This document shows positions 12,330 to 23,949 of a stretch of DNA of 64,000 bases, one piece after another. A program made the position numbers and the translations under genes. The notes below the pieces were generated by a model. It saw only the letters and a list, made by a program, of their open reading frames with translations, was not told the origin of the DNA and ran no database searches. Numbering within the stretch: position 1 is the stretch's first letter; each line of letters starts with the position of its first letter. Origin of the DNA: Hymenopus coronatus (taxonomy: Eukaryota; Arthropoda; Insecta; Mantodea; Hymenopodidae); the NCBI GenBank assembly GCA_030762935.1, contig CM060891.1:2512501-2576500 (forward strand), given 5' to 3'.

Positions 12330-13195
12330 AAATATGTTTACTTCCTCTACACGTATTGTGTACATAGTGTATAGAGAAGGTATTGCATTCCACCCAAAAA
12401 TTCGATACCGAGGTTTCACCGGAAATACATGTTTTAGGGTCCCGTGTATCCAAAAAAGTATTTTCCGAAAAAGATCCATGTGTCCGTGTGTCTATGAACA
12501 CGATAACTAAAAATGAATTGTCGGTAAAATACCGAACTTGGTATTTAAGTTGAGTATCTTGCACGGATGCGACACGAAGATTTTGAAAAAATTCCCCCAC
12601 CCCAAACTACCCTTTACACGAACGTTTTTTCGAAATTTTTGATTTTCTAAAAAATGGCTCTAACGATTTTGATTAAAATATCGTATATTAAAGATATTTA
12701 CCTGACAAATGAAATGTATATTTTGAATTTTCTGGAAATAGCTTCTGAAGACGACTTTATTCTGGGTGAAGTTTATTGAATTTTGCATAACTGCTAAACC
12801 GTAAGAAATGGACAAAAACTTACAACACCAAACATATAGAGCACATTAAAACACAAACATTTATGTTGTATACATTTTTTTGTGGAGTAGGTCGTTTTTG
12901 AGATATTCCTTGTTTCAGCTTTGAAAAACTTAACTTTTCTCATACTGGAATTTGTCAACTGCTGTCCATACAAACAAAGGAACTTCAGTCACATAGCAAC
13001 CAGCTTTTGACTATCACTTTAACCTATGATACTCCCTTATTTCGCTTCTACTTATAAGCAAGCAAGCAATAAGACTATTTCTGCTAATTTTTTCTCGATT
13101 AGCATGAAGTAAATAGAAGCATAAGCTTTTTAACAATAATTTGTTGCAGAGATGTAGAGAAAGTCATGTGAAAGGAACACATGAGATTTTTAAAC
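12330..13195 (+). mobile_element. Element E, near full-length reference copy
   Basis: This is the best single-copy representative of the dispersed family. It starts at TTTACTTCCTCTACACG, continues through a subterminal hairpin (GTGTACATAGTGTATAGAGAAGG), the CACCCAAAAATTCG segment, a TG-rich tract, ACTTGGTATTTAAG, the CCCCAAACTACCC segment, TCTAACGATTTTGATT, the GTAAGAGATGGACAAAA segment and CATAGCAACCAGC, and ends at TGTAGAGAAAGTCATGTG. The two ends share ACTTTCTCTACA as an inverted repeat (one mismatch in this copy). There is no long open frame, so it is non-autonomous or purely structural. I do not recognise the superfamily. Confidence 0.8.
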
Positions 13196-13473
13196 ATCAG
13201 TTTCTCAATGTATTGAGAACTATCAGAGTACATGACATTTAAAGTTGTGGAGCTGAGACTCGCCTGAAGCCGCAAAGTCAGCTTGTTCATATAACTCCAA
13301 TATGAAGATGCTGGTAGGATTATAACCGTATCTGAGGAGACGAAAACCATTTGATAACTACTCCTGTTTAAACGCATCATTTGTTGAACCATCCTGCTTT
13401 GCTAACTTTCTTCGCCGGGCTGTAGAAGGCATTGAGTACAGGTTTGTGTGCGAATAGCATAATTCAAAAAATT

Positions 13474-14253
13474 TGATATGCTCCGTTCACATGACTTTAT
13501 CTACATCTCTGGAACAAATTATTGTTAGAAAGCTTCTATTTACTCGAGACTAATCGAGAAAAAAATAGCAGAAATATTTATATTACTTGCTTCCTTGTAA
13601 GTAAAAGCGAAATAAGGGAGTAGCATAGGTTAAAAGCTGGTTGCTATGTGAATGAAGTTCCATTGTTTGTATGGACAAATTCCTGTATGAGAAAAGTATA
13701 CGTTTTTAAAGTTGAAGCCAGTAACAAGGAACATCTCAGAAACGACAAAATGTATAGGACATAAATTGTGTGTTTTATCGTGATCTACATTTTTGGAACA
13801 GCAAGTTTTTGTCCATCTCTTACGGTTTAGTACTTATGCAACATTCAATAAAAATCATCCAGAATAAAGAGGTCTTTAGACGCTATTCCCAGAAAATTCA
13901 AGATGTACATTTTATTTGTCAAGTAAGTATCTTAAATATACGATATTTTAATCAAAATCGTTAGAGCCATTTTTAAGAAACTCAAAATATTCGAAATGTT
14001 TTCCATGTAAAGGGTATTTGGGCGGGGGGGGGGGATTTTCTTGAAAATCTTCGTGTCGCATCCTTGGAAGCTGCCAAACTTAAAAATACCAAGCTTGGTT
14101 TTTATCGGTGTTTTCATTTTTGAGCTCTGCTGCCCCCCATACACACACACACACACTCATACGGACATTTTTCCGGTGAAATCTCGGTATTGAATGTGCC
14201 TCACAAATCCTTCTGTATACACTATGTTTATAGTACGTATAGAGAAAGTAAAA
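13474..14253 (-). mobile_element. Element E, near full-length inverted copy
   Basis: It reads rightward from CTCCGTTCACATGAC / TTTATCTACATCTC through TAATCGAGAAAAAAATAGC, AAGGGAGTAGCATAGG, TTTTGTCCATCTCTTACGG and the G-run at 14024-14034, to ACGTATAGAGAAAGTAAA. With the + copy at 12330-13195 it makes a large inverted repeat separated by about 280 bp of non-E sequence. The G-run is longer than in other copies. Confidence 0.85.
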
Positions 14254-14277
14254 AGGAAAAGCCGGACAAGTAGGACA

Positions 14278-15927
14278 CTGAGTATCTTCCGACGAAATTC
14301 CCATCTCCCCAAACTAACCTTTACATGACAGATTTTTCCAATATCTCAAATATGGCTCAAACGACGAAATTCCCATCTCCCCAAACTAACCTTTACATGA
14401 CAGATTTTTCCAATATCTCAAATATGGCTCAAACGACGAAATTCCCATCTCCCCAAACTAACCTTTACATGACAGATTTTTCCAATATCTCAAATATGGC
14501 TCAAACGACGAAATTCCCATCTCCCCAAACTAACCTTTACATGACAGATTTTTCCAATATCTCAAATATGGCTCAAACGACGAAATTCCCATCTCCCCAA
14601 ACTAACCTTTACATGACAGATTTTTCCAATATCTCAAATATGGCTCAAACGACGAAATTCCCATCTCCCCAAACTAACCTTTACATGACAGATTTTTCCA
14701 ATATCTCAAATATGGCTCAAACGACGAAATTCCCATCTCCCCAAACTAACCTTTACATGACAGATTTTTCCAATATCTCAAATATGGCTCAAACGACGAA
14801 ATTCCCATCTCCCCAAACTAACCTTTACATGACAGATTTTTCCAATATCTCAAATATGGCTCAAACGACGAAATTCCCATCTCCCCAAACTAACCTTTAC
14901 ATGACAGATTTTTCCAATATCTCAAATATGGCTCAAACGACGAAATTCCCATCTCCCCAAACTAACCTTTACATGACAGATTTTTCCAATATCTCAAATA
15001 TGGCTCAAACGACGAAATTCCCATCTCCCCAAACTAACCTTTACATGACAGATTTTTCCAATATCTCAAATATGGCTCAAACGACGAAATTCCCATCTCC
15101 CCAAACTAACCTTTACATGACAGATTTTTCCAATATCTCAAATATGGCTCAAACGACGAAATTCCCATCTCCCCAAACTAACCTTTACATGACAGATTTT
15201 TCCAATATCTCAAATATGGCTCAAACGACGAAATTCCCATCTCCCCAAACTAACCTTTACATGACAGATTTTTCCAATATCTCAAATATGGCTCAAACGA
15301 CGAAATTCCCATCTCCCCAAACTAACCTTTACATGACAGATTTTTCCAATATCTCAAATATGGCTCAAACGACGAAATTCCCATCTCCCCAAACTAACCT
15401 TTACATGACAGATTTTTCCAATATCTCAAATATGGCTCAAACGATTTTGAATAAAGTGTTATATATTAAAATATTTACATTACGTATATCTTGACCTCTT
15501 CATTCTGAATGACTTTTATATAACTAGTAAACTGCAATAGATAAGACAAAAACTTACCGCTCAAATATATATATTTGAGATAACACTTTCCAAGATATTC
15601 CTTCTTGTTGGTTTAAATATTGGAATATTAATACTTTTCTCAAATGGGAAATGGTGATTGGTTTTCTGTCCTTTTTATGTGCTTCTGCATTTTTACTCCT
15701 GGTCATGGAAAGAGAACATCATTTTAATGTCGTCACTTAACGATCAGCTTTTAATGGATTTGCTATCGCGTTAGGCTAGTGTATTGTCTTGTTTATCTTG
15801 TTCCTACAAGCAAACAAGCAACTGGCGTATTTCTGTTAGGGATTAACTCGCTGAGCACTAAATAGGTAGTAGAATAGACTTTTATTAGAATAATTTGTTA
15901 CAGAATAGGTAGAGAGAGTCATGTGAC
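14278..15927 (+). mobile_element. Element E copy interrupted by the 72-bp satellite
   Basis: E enters at AGTATCTTCC (14281). The 72-bp array occupies 14291-15442, and E resumes immediately with ACGATTTTGAATAAAG, continuing through TTCATTCTGAATGACTTTT, AGACAAAAACTTACC and AAGCAACTGGCG to GGTAGAGAGAGTCATGTG near 15927. The element before and after the array is one collinear copy in the same orientation, so the array arose inside it. Confidence 0.85.
14291..15442. repeat. 72-bp satellite, 16 identical units, derived from E
   Basis: GACGAAATTCCC recurs every 72 bases from 14291 to 15371, giving 16 units. Every unit I compared is identical. The monomer text (CCCCAAACTAACC, TTTACATGACAGATTTTTCC, AATATGGCTCAAACG) is an edited version of the E segment CCCCAAACTACCCTTTACATGG ... 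AAAATGGCTCTAACG. Since 72 is a multiple of three, a 389-codon plus-strand frame (14325-15494) of a 24-residue repeat runs through it. I do not call it a gene. Confidence 0.95.
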
Positions 15928-15942
15928 TGATTGCAGTTACTT

Positions 15943-18900
15943 ATGTATCCTGCCTGTGATCTGATGTCCTGACTACGATTGTTGAACAGACACATCCATG
16001 CGGTTCCTGCCTGTGATCTGATGTCCTGACTATGATTGTTGAACAGACAGTTCCATATGTTTCCTGACTGTGATCTGATGTCCTGACTACGATTGTTGAA
16101 CAGACACATCCATGCGGTTCCTGCCTGTGATCTGATGTCCTGACTACGATTATTGAACAGACAGTTCCATATGTTTCCTGCCTGTGATCTGATGTCCTGA
16201 CTACGATTATTGAACAGACAGTTCCATATGTTTCCTGCCTGTGATCTGATGTCCTGACTACGATTATTGAACAGACAGTTCCATATGTTTCCTGCCTGTG
16301 ATCTGATGTCCTGACTATGATTGTTGAACAGACAGTTCCATATGTTTCCTGCCTGTGATCTGATGTCCTGACTACGATTGTTGAACAGACAGTTCCATAT
16401 GTTTTCTGCCTGTGATCTGATGTCCTGGCTATGATTGTTGAACAGACAGATCCATGTTTATCCTGACTATGATCTGATGTCCTGACTACGATTGTTGAAC
16501 ACACACATCCATGCGTTTCCTGACTGTGATCTGATGTCCTGGCTATGATTGTCGAACAGACAGTTCCATGTTTATCCTGTCTGTGATCTGATGTCCTGAC
16601 TATGATTGTTGAACAGACAGATCCATGTTTATCCTGACTATGATCTGATGTCCTGACTACGATTATTGAACAGACAGTTCCATATGTTTCCTGCCTGTGA
16701 TCTGATGTCCTGACTATGATTGTTGAACAGACAGTTCCATATGTTTCCTGACTGTGATCTGATGTCCTGGCTAGGATTGTTGAACAGACACATCCATGCG
16801 GTTCCTGCCTGTGATCTGATGTCCTGACTACGATTGTTGAACAGACAGTTCCATATGTTTCCTGCCTGTGATCTGATGTCCTGACTACGATTATTGAACA
16901 GACAGTTCCATATGTTTCCTGCCTGTGATCTGATGTCCTGACTATGATTGTTGAACAGACAGTTCCATATGTTTCCTGCCTGTGATCTGATGTCCTGACT
17001 ACGATTGTTGAATAGACAGTTCCATATGTTTTCTGCCTGTGATCTGATGTCCTGGCTATGATTGTTGAACAGACAGATCCATGTTTATCCTGACTATGAT
17101 CTGATGTCCTGACTACGATTGTTGAACACACACATCCATGCGTTTCCTGACTGTGATCTGATGTCCTGGCTATGATTGTCGAACAGACAGTTCCATGTTT
17201 ATCCTGTCTGTGATCTGATGTCCTGACTATGATTGTTGAACAGACAGATCCATGTTTATCCTGACTATGATCTGATGTCCTGACTATGATTGTTGAACAG
17301 ACAGATCCATGTTTATCCTGTCTGTGATCTGATGTCCTGACTATGATTGTTGAACAGACAGATCCATGTTTATCCTGACTATGATCTGATGTCCTGACTA
17401 CGATTGTTGAACAGACAGTTCCATATGTTTCGTGTCTGTGATCTGATGTCCTGGCTACGATTGTTGAACAGACAGTTCCATGTTTATCCTGACTATGATC
17501 TGATGTCCTGACTACGATTGTTGAACAGACAGTTCCATATGTTTCCTGCCTGTGATCTGATTTCCTGACTACGAGTATTGAACAGACAGTTCCATATGTT
17601 TCCTGCCTGTGATCTGATGTCCTGACTACGATTGTTGAACAGACAGTTCCATATGTTTTCTGCCTGTGATCTGATGTCCTGGCTATGATTGTTGAACAGA
17701 CAGATCCATGTTTATCCTGACTATGATCTGATGTCCTGACTACGATTGTTGAACACACACATCCATGCGTTTCCTGACTGTGATCTGATGTCCTGGCTAT
17801 GATTGTCGAACAGACAGTTCCATGTTTATCCTGTCTGTGATCTGATGTCCTGACTATGATTGTTGAACAGACAGATCCATGTTTATCCTGACTATGATCT
17901 GATGTCCTGACTATGATTGTTGAACAGACAGATCCATGTTTATCCTGTCTGTGATCTGATGTCCTGACTATGATTGTTGAACAGACAGATCCATGTTTAT
18001 CCTGACTATGATCTGATGTCCTGACTACGATTGTTGAACAGACAGTTCCATATGTTTCGTGTCTGTGATCTGATGTCCTGGCTACGATTGTTGAACAGAC
18101 AGTTCCATGTTTATCCTGACTATGATCTGATGTCCTGACTACGATTGTTGAACAGACAGTTCCATATGTTTCCTGCCTGTGATCTGATTTCCTGACTACG
18201 AGTATTGAACAGACAGTTCCATATGTTTCCTGCCTGTGATCTGATGTCCTGACTATGATTGTTGAACAGACAGTTCCATATGTTTCCTGCCTGTGGTCTG
18301 AAGTCCTGACTACGATTGTTGAACAGACAGTTCCATATGTTTTCTGCCTGTGATCTGATGTCCTGACTATGATTGTTGAACAGACAGATCCATGTTTATC
18401 CTGACTATGATCTGATGTCCTGACTACGATTGTTGAACAGACACATCCATGCGTTTCCTGACTGTGATCTGATGTCCTGGCTATGATTGTTGAACAGACA
18501 GTTCCATGTTTATCCTGTCTGTGATCTGATGTCCTGACTATGATTGTTGAACAGACAGATCCATGTTTATCCTGACTATGCTCTGATGTCCTGACTACGA
18601 TTATTGAACAGACAGTTCCATATGTTTCGTGTCTGTGATCTGATGTCCTGGCTACGATTGTTGAACAGACAGTTCCATGTTTATCCTGACTATGATCTGA
18701 TGTCCTGGCTATGATTGTTGAACAGACAGTTCCATGTTTATCCTGTCTGTGATCTGATGTCCTGACTATGATTGTTGAACAGACAGATCCATGTTTATCC
18801 TGACTATGATCTGATGTCCTGACTATGATTGTTGAACAGACAGATCCATGTTTATCCTGACTATGATCTGATGTCCTGACTACGATTGTTGAACAGACAG

Positions 18901-20165
18901 TTCCATATGTTTCGTGTCTGTGATCTGATGTCCTGGCTATGATAGTTGAACAGACAGTTCCATATGTTTCGTGTCTGTGATCTGATGTCCTGGCTACGAT
19001 TGTTGAACAGACAGTTCCATGTTTATCCTGACTATGATCTGATGTCCTGACTATGATTGTTGAACAGACAGTTCCATATGTTTCGTGTCTGTGATCTGAT
19101 GTCCTGGCTATGATTGTTGAACAGACAGTTCCATATGTTTCGTGTCTGTGATCTGATGTCCTGGCTATGATTGTTGAACAGACAGTTCCATGTTTATCCT
19201 GACTGTGATCTGATGTCCTGGCTATGATTTTTGAACAGACAGTTCCATGTTTATCCTGACTATGATCTGATGTCCTGACTATGATTGTTGAACAGACACA
19301 TCCATGTTTATCCTGACTATGATCTGATGTCCTGACTATGATTGTTGAACAGACAGATCCATGTTTATCCTGACTATGATCTGATGTCATGACTACGATT
19401 GTTGAACAGACAGATCCATGTTTATCCTTACTATGATCTGATGTCCTGACTATGATTGTTGAACAGACAGATCCATGTTTATCCTGACTATGATCTGATG
19501 TTCTGACTATTATTGTTGAACAGACAGATCCATGTTTATCCTGACTATGATCTGATGTCCTGACTATGATTGTTGAACAGACACATCCATGTTTATCCTG
19601 ACTATGATCTGATGTTCTGACTACGATTGTTGAACAGACACATCCATGCGTTTCCTGCCTGTGATCTGATGTCCTGGCTATGATTGTTGAACAGACAGTT
19701 CCATGCTTATCCTCGCCATGATCTGATGTCCTGGCTATGATTGTTGAACAGACAGTTCCGTGTTTATCCTGACTATGATCTGATGTCCTGACTATGATTG
19801 TTGAACAGACAGTTCCATATGTTTCGTGTCTGTGATCTGATGTCCTGGCTATGATTGTTGAACAGACAGTTCCATGTTTATCCTGACTATGATCTGATGT
19901 CCTGACTATGATTGTTGAACAGACAGTTCCATATGTTTCGTGTCTGTGATCTGATGTCCTGACTACGATTGCTGAACAGACAGATCCATGCGTTTCCTGC
20001 CTGTGATCTGATGTCCTGACAATGATTGTTGAACAGACAGTTCCATATGTTTCCTGTCTGTGATCTGATGTCCTGGCTATTTTTGTTGAACAGACAGTTC
20101 CATATGTTTCCTGTGTGTGATAGGATGTCCTGACAATGAGTGCTGAACAGACAGTTCCATGTGTG
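15943..20165. repeat. 57-bp satellite array
   Basis: About 74 units; GTTGAACAG recurs at 15981 and 16038. The monomer contains GATCTGATGTCCTGACTA, CGATTGTTGAACAGACAG and TTCCATATGTTTCCTGC. Variation is concentrated at a few alternating positions (TATGTTTCCTGCCTGTG versus GTTTATCCTGACTATG; TACG versus TATG). A 627-bp (11-unit) higher-order repeat is visible at about 16494, 17121 and 17748. Because 57 is divisible by three, one minus-strand frame stays open for 1412 codons (15941-20179) with a 19-residue repeat. The array starts within about 20 bases of the end of an E copy. Confidence 0.95.
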
Positions 20166-21010
20166 TAATGCAAGAGCACGTGTTTGCAGACAGGAAGATG
20201 TGCTATCTATTGTTGGCGAAGAAGGCGGTAACCAGAAGTAGTTCCGTGTTCGCTGCTCCCAGACGGGGTACCTCTGAAGGTCAGCCGCCCGGCGTTTACT
20301 GGAATGCGGACCGGATCACGCGTTCTCTGCCTGTGTTCACCTGGGGTTCAGGGGTTAACAATTGCTTTAAATGTGGGCATCGATGTTTCCAATAACAATT
20401 TAACAAATTTATGTGAATCTGTTCTTGGCGCGTAGATGACATTGTGTATGAAAGCTTATAGAATGTCTGAGGTTAGAAGTTTACGAAGATATGTGCGTTA
20501 CTACAGAGTCGCCCTCCGTGGTTACGGGTCAAAACCTTTATTAGGGAAGTAATGCCATTGGTTTCGTGTCACAGATTTAATGCGCGTAAAAGAACCTCAG
20601 GCCAGATAAAGAGGCCTCTGAGAAAAACTAAGCAGTCTTTCACGCCCAGTATACACGGGACGTTGAGAGGCATAGTAGTTAGAGGACGTTCAGAAATAAA
20701 ACAGCATGTCATTTCTGTTGATCAGGAAGCTTTAGCAAGTTGAAGATGGAGCGGAATTAAAGTTCCACTTTCCTACAGCGAATATAACATACTTAGTATT
20801 TTACAGAGTCTTTAATAAAATTTATGGTAAACCATAATTATTCGTTTGCAAGCAATCTTCACTTATGTTAACCGAAATTTTCTTTTGTTGTTTTCTAAAA
20901 CATTCAGTATAATGTTTCAAAACCATTAAAATCATTCAATAAAGCGATGATCAATAAACCGTCCAGATTTTGTAATAGCCTCTGGTATACAGAACAGCCC
21001 CCCAAAATAT
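20166..21010. other. Non-tandem stretch, no recognisable gene
   Basis: The first part (about 20180-20360) is noticeably richer in G and C than its surroundings, containing for example AGACGGGGTACCTCTGAAGG and GCGGACCGGATCACGCG. The remainder is AT-rich. Short open frames (for example a 78-codon plus-strand frame at 20159-20395) have no similarity I recognise. No tRNA, TIR or tandem repeat was seen. Confidence 0.5.
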
Positions 21011-21710
21011 CTGATGAGTTCCATTCACGTGACTTTCTCTGCATTTCTGCTACAAATTATTGTTAAAAAGCTTATTCTTCTATCTATCTCATGATAATCA
21101 TCAACAGAAATTGTCTTATTGCTAGCTCCTTGTAAGTAGGAGGGAAATGAGGCAGTCCCACGGTCTAAAGCGATAGTTGCCATGTGACTTTGTGCCGACA
21201 GGAGTTGAGAATAGTATAAGTAGTTTAAAGCTGAAATCAATAACAAGGAATATCTAAAAATGATCAACTCCTCGAAAAAGTGTATATTACAGAATTTGTG
21301 TGTTTAAACGAGATCTACGTTTTCTATTAGATTAGTTTTTGTCCAACTCTTAGGTTTACCAGTTATGAAAAATTCCGCAAAATTCATCCTATTCCAAGAA
21401 AATTCAAGATATACCTTTTATTTGTCATGTAAATAAAATTTTTCAAAGATTTCTCCATGTAAAGGGTAGTTTGGGGCAGGGGTATTTTCTTGAAAATCTT
21501 CGTTTTTGAGTTATGCTGCCCACATACAGACACACTCACACACAGACAGACACGCTGATAGATACAAACACGAACATTTTTATAAAAATGACTGTTTTTA
21601 TTCAGGGGTCTCAAAACATGTATTTCCGGTGAAATCTCGGTATTGGATTTTTGGGTGGAATACAATATGTTCTCTACACATTATGTACATACGTGTAGAG
21701 GAGGTAAGAA
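21011..21710 (-). mobile_element. Element E, inverted copy
   Basis: It reads rightward from GATGAGTTCCATTCACGTGAC through TTGTTAAAAAGCTTATTC, CTTGTAAGTAGGAGG, GGGTAGTTTGGGGC and the ACACTCACACACAGACAGAC tract to ACGTGTAGAGGAGGTAAG. The simple AC/AG tract lies at the same internal position as the TG-rich tract of other copies. Modest deletions are present. Confidence 0.8.
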
Positions 21711-21827
21711 AAGGAATATTTGCCAAGGAAAGAGTAAGGCGAAAGATAACGTTTAACGTTACGGGAGCGAAAAGTGTAATGTGCATTTAACATGGTAATA
21801 GTCGCTATGTATTTTATCGTCTGTTGT

Positions 21828-22411
21828 GGCATAGGTCAAAAGCTGGTTGCTCTGTCACTGAAATCTATTTCTTTGCGTGATCAAGAGTTGGCAACTTCCT
21901 GTGTGAGAAAAGTACTTTAAAACTGAAACTAATAACATAGGAAATGATTAGCTCCACAACAAAAATTGTATGTTTTAACGAAATGTTCAGTAAGTTTTTG
22001 TCTATCTCTTCAAAAGTCATCCAGAATGAAGAAATCTTCAGAGGCTATTCCCAGGAAATTCAAGATATACATTTGGTCATGTATATGCATTAAGTATACG
22101 GTATTTTTATCAAAGTCGTTACAGCCATTTCTGAAAAGTCAAAATTTCCAAAAATGTTCCATGTAAAACGTAGTTTGGAGTTGGGGAATTTTCCTGAAAA
22201 TCTTCGTGTTGCATCCTTGGAAGATATTGAACCGAAATACCAAATTTGGTATTTTACGGCCGTCTCATTTTCAATTGTGTTATACACTGACCTATTTCTA
22301 TATTCAGGGGTCCTCAAAACATATATTTCTGGTGAAACTCGGTATCGTATTTTTGGATGTAATACAATATCCTTCTATGTACGCTGTGCATACGTGCTAG
22401 AGAAAGTAAAA
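21828..22411 (-). mobile_element. Element E, inverted partial copy
   Basis: It starts at CATAGGTCAAAAGCTGG, missing the outer third, and continues through CTATTCCCAGGAAATTC, GGGAATTTTCCTGAAAATC, TTGCATCCTTGGAAGATATT, CCAAATTTGGTATTTTACGG and GGTGAAACTCGGTATCG, ending at GCTAGAGAAAGTAAAAATG. Confidence 0.8.
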
Positions 22412-22668
22412 ATGTTTAATTTCTTTGTTTTCTATTATTCTATTTCTAGTCTTTAGAAAAAGCTACTGGTGTTTTGCTCGCGCAACTGACGTTTTCAGCA
22501 CGCACTCTGTGGAAGAAATATTCCTCGCCCTCAGGGCTGAGTCTTATAGTTGTTGGGTCTGTGTAAAATATAATGTTCAAGCCCCCCCCCCTCTCCGTAT
22601 AAGCCGCTGCTAACAGAATCTAGTTTTGTATATTTTAAATTGAAATTACTTTTGTATAATCTCCATTC

Positions 22669-23241
22669 AACAAATTGTTGTCTTAATCGAGATAAATGGT
22701 TGTTTTAGGGAAATAAGATAATATGCTAGGCTAAAGGGATAGTCAAATGTTTTAAAATATGTAAAACAACTGAAATTTGGATACCATGTTCTAAAGAGAT
22801 GAAACGAAATATGACTTTCTGTTTGACAAAAGTTTAACATTGAAACTAATTGCCTTGGAAAGGGTCACAGTTTAACATACAAAAGCACTTCAGAGGCCAG
22901 AAAATTTTGTGATGAAACCTTCTTAAACATTTGGCTTTTTAATGAAAATTGGTAGAGCCATTGTTGAGAAAAACATGTACCATGGAAAGGGTGCTTAGAG
23001 CTGATTATATAACATATTGATCTTTTTCTTTTCTTTTTTTTTTTTGTTTTCGCCGTCAATTTTCTAAACCTATATTTCCGAAGAAATCTCGAATGTAAAA
23101 CAAATGTATCCTTTACTTACTATACTATCGTTCATAGTAGTCCAGGGTTTCTCAAAACATGTACTTCGGTGAAATCTTATCAACTTTTTGGATGGAATAA
23201 AAAGGTGCTTCCCCTTCTTTCTGTGCGAGTAGAGAATGTAT
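22669..23241 (-). mobile_element. Element E, degenerate inverted copy
   Basis: E landmarks are recognisable but diverged: CAACAAATTGTTGTC, TAATCGAGATAAATGG, GATAGTCAAATGTTTTAAAA, AAAACATGTACTTCGGTGAAATC, TTTTTGGATGGAATAAAAAGG and GAGTAGAGAATG at the end. A T-rich run lies at 23022-23046. It is among the more worn copies, consistent with an old insertion. Confidence 0.65.
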
Positions 23242-23482
23242 TTGTGTGTCAATTGGAGTGATGGACTTCCTCGCTTGGCACCTACAGCATATCTCAGCGA
23301 AAAACACCTTACTTTCATCAACAAGTGTGAACAAATGCTTCCTTGTAAGTAGAAGGCGCCACTAGGCCAGTTAGACGGTAGCATCGTATAGACTAGCTTG
23401 TATCCATAGTTACAGGTCAATAGCTTCTTTAGTTTTCCAATGACAGCATTTTAAACACGACAACTTTACAGTTTTCACGAAA

Positions 23483-23943
23483 ATGGAGCATTTGGAAAAA
23501 CGAGCAGTGATTAAATACTTCCATTTGAAAGGCTTAACGCCTAAAGAAATCAAGGAGGAAATGGACAGTACATTGAAAGACTCTGCCCCTTCATATTCAA
23601 TGATTAAAAGGTGGGTTGCAGGGTTTAAAATGGGACGTACGAGCACTAGTGATGAGCCTCGCTCTGGACGCCCTGTAGAAGTGACAACTCCAGAGATCAT
23701 TGAAAAATTCATGCAGAGGGAATTATTTTTATTGATTACTTGGAAAAAGGTAAACGTATCACTACGCAAGCTTACTGCAACGTTTGAGTGATGAGGTGAA
23801 AAGAAAAAAAACTCATTTGGCAAAAATAAAAAAGAATCTTGCTTCATGACGACAATGCTCCGGCCCATCGGTCAGTCATTGTAATGGGAAAATGTGCAAC
23901 ATGCCAGATCTAGCGCCGAGGACTTATCAGCCGACCCTCGCAC
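23483..23943 (+). pseudogene. Mariner-type transposase relic 1 (internally deleted, frameshifted)
   Basis: The first 75 or so codons from the ATG at 23483 encode a mariner-style DNA-binding region: a helix-turn-helix (KRAVIKYFHLKGLTPKEI), then KRWVAGFKMGRTS and the linker EPRSGRPVEVTTPEIIEK. Right after this the text jumps to the late part of the catalytic core in another frame (IIFIDYLEKGKRITTQAY near 23720-23780), then LLQRLSDEVKRK in a third. HDDNAPAHRS, holding the second catalytic Asp, lies at 23845-23874, and PDLAP, holding the third, at 23904-23918. The region with the first Asp (the DETW motif of the family) is deleted. Several frameshifts and stops make it non-functional. No terminal inverted repeats could be identified. 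E fragments flank it. Confidence 0.85.
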
Positions 23944-23949
23944 ACTAGG

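Noticed and set aside
12330..13195. Element E as a Helitron
   Set aside because: There is a hairpin near one end, but no 5' TC start or 3' CTRR end, and both ends share an inverted motif, which Helitrons lack.
14325..15494. 389-codon frame of a 24-residue repeat as a gene
   Set aside because: It is the translation of identical 72-bp units inside an E copy. The unit length is a multiple of three, and the frame ends in E sequence. There is no signal peptide, domain or upstream gene structure.
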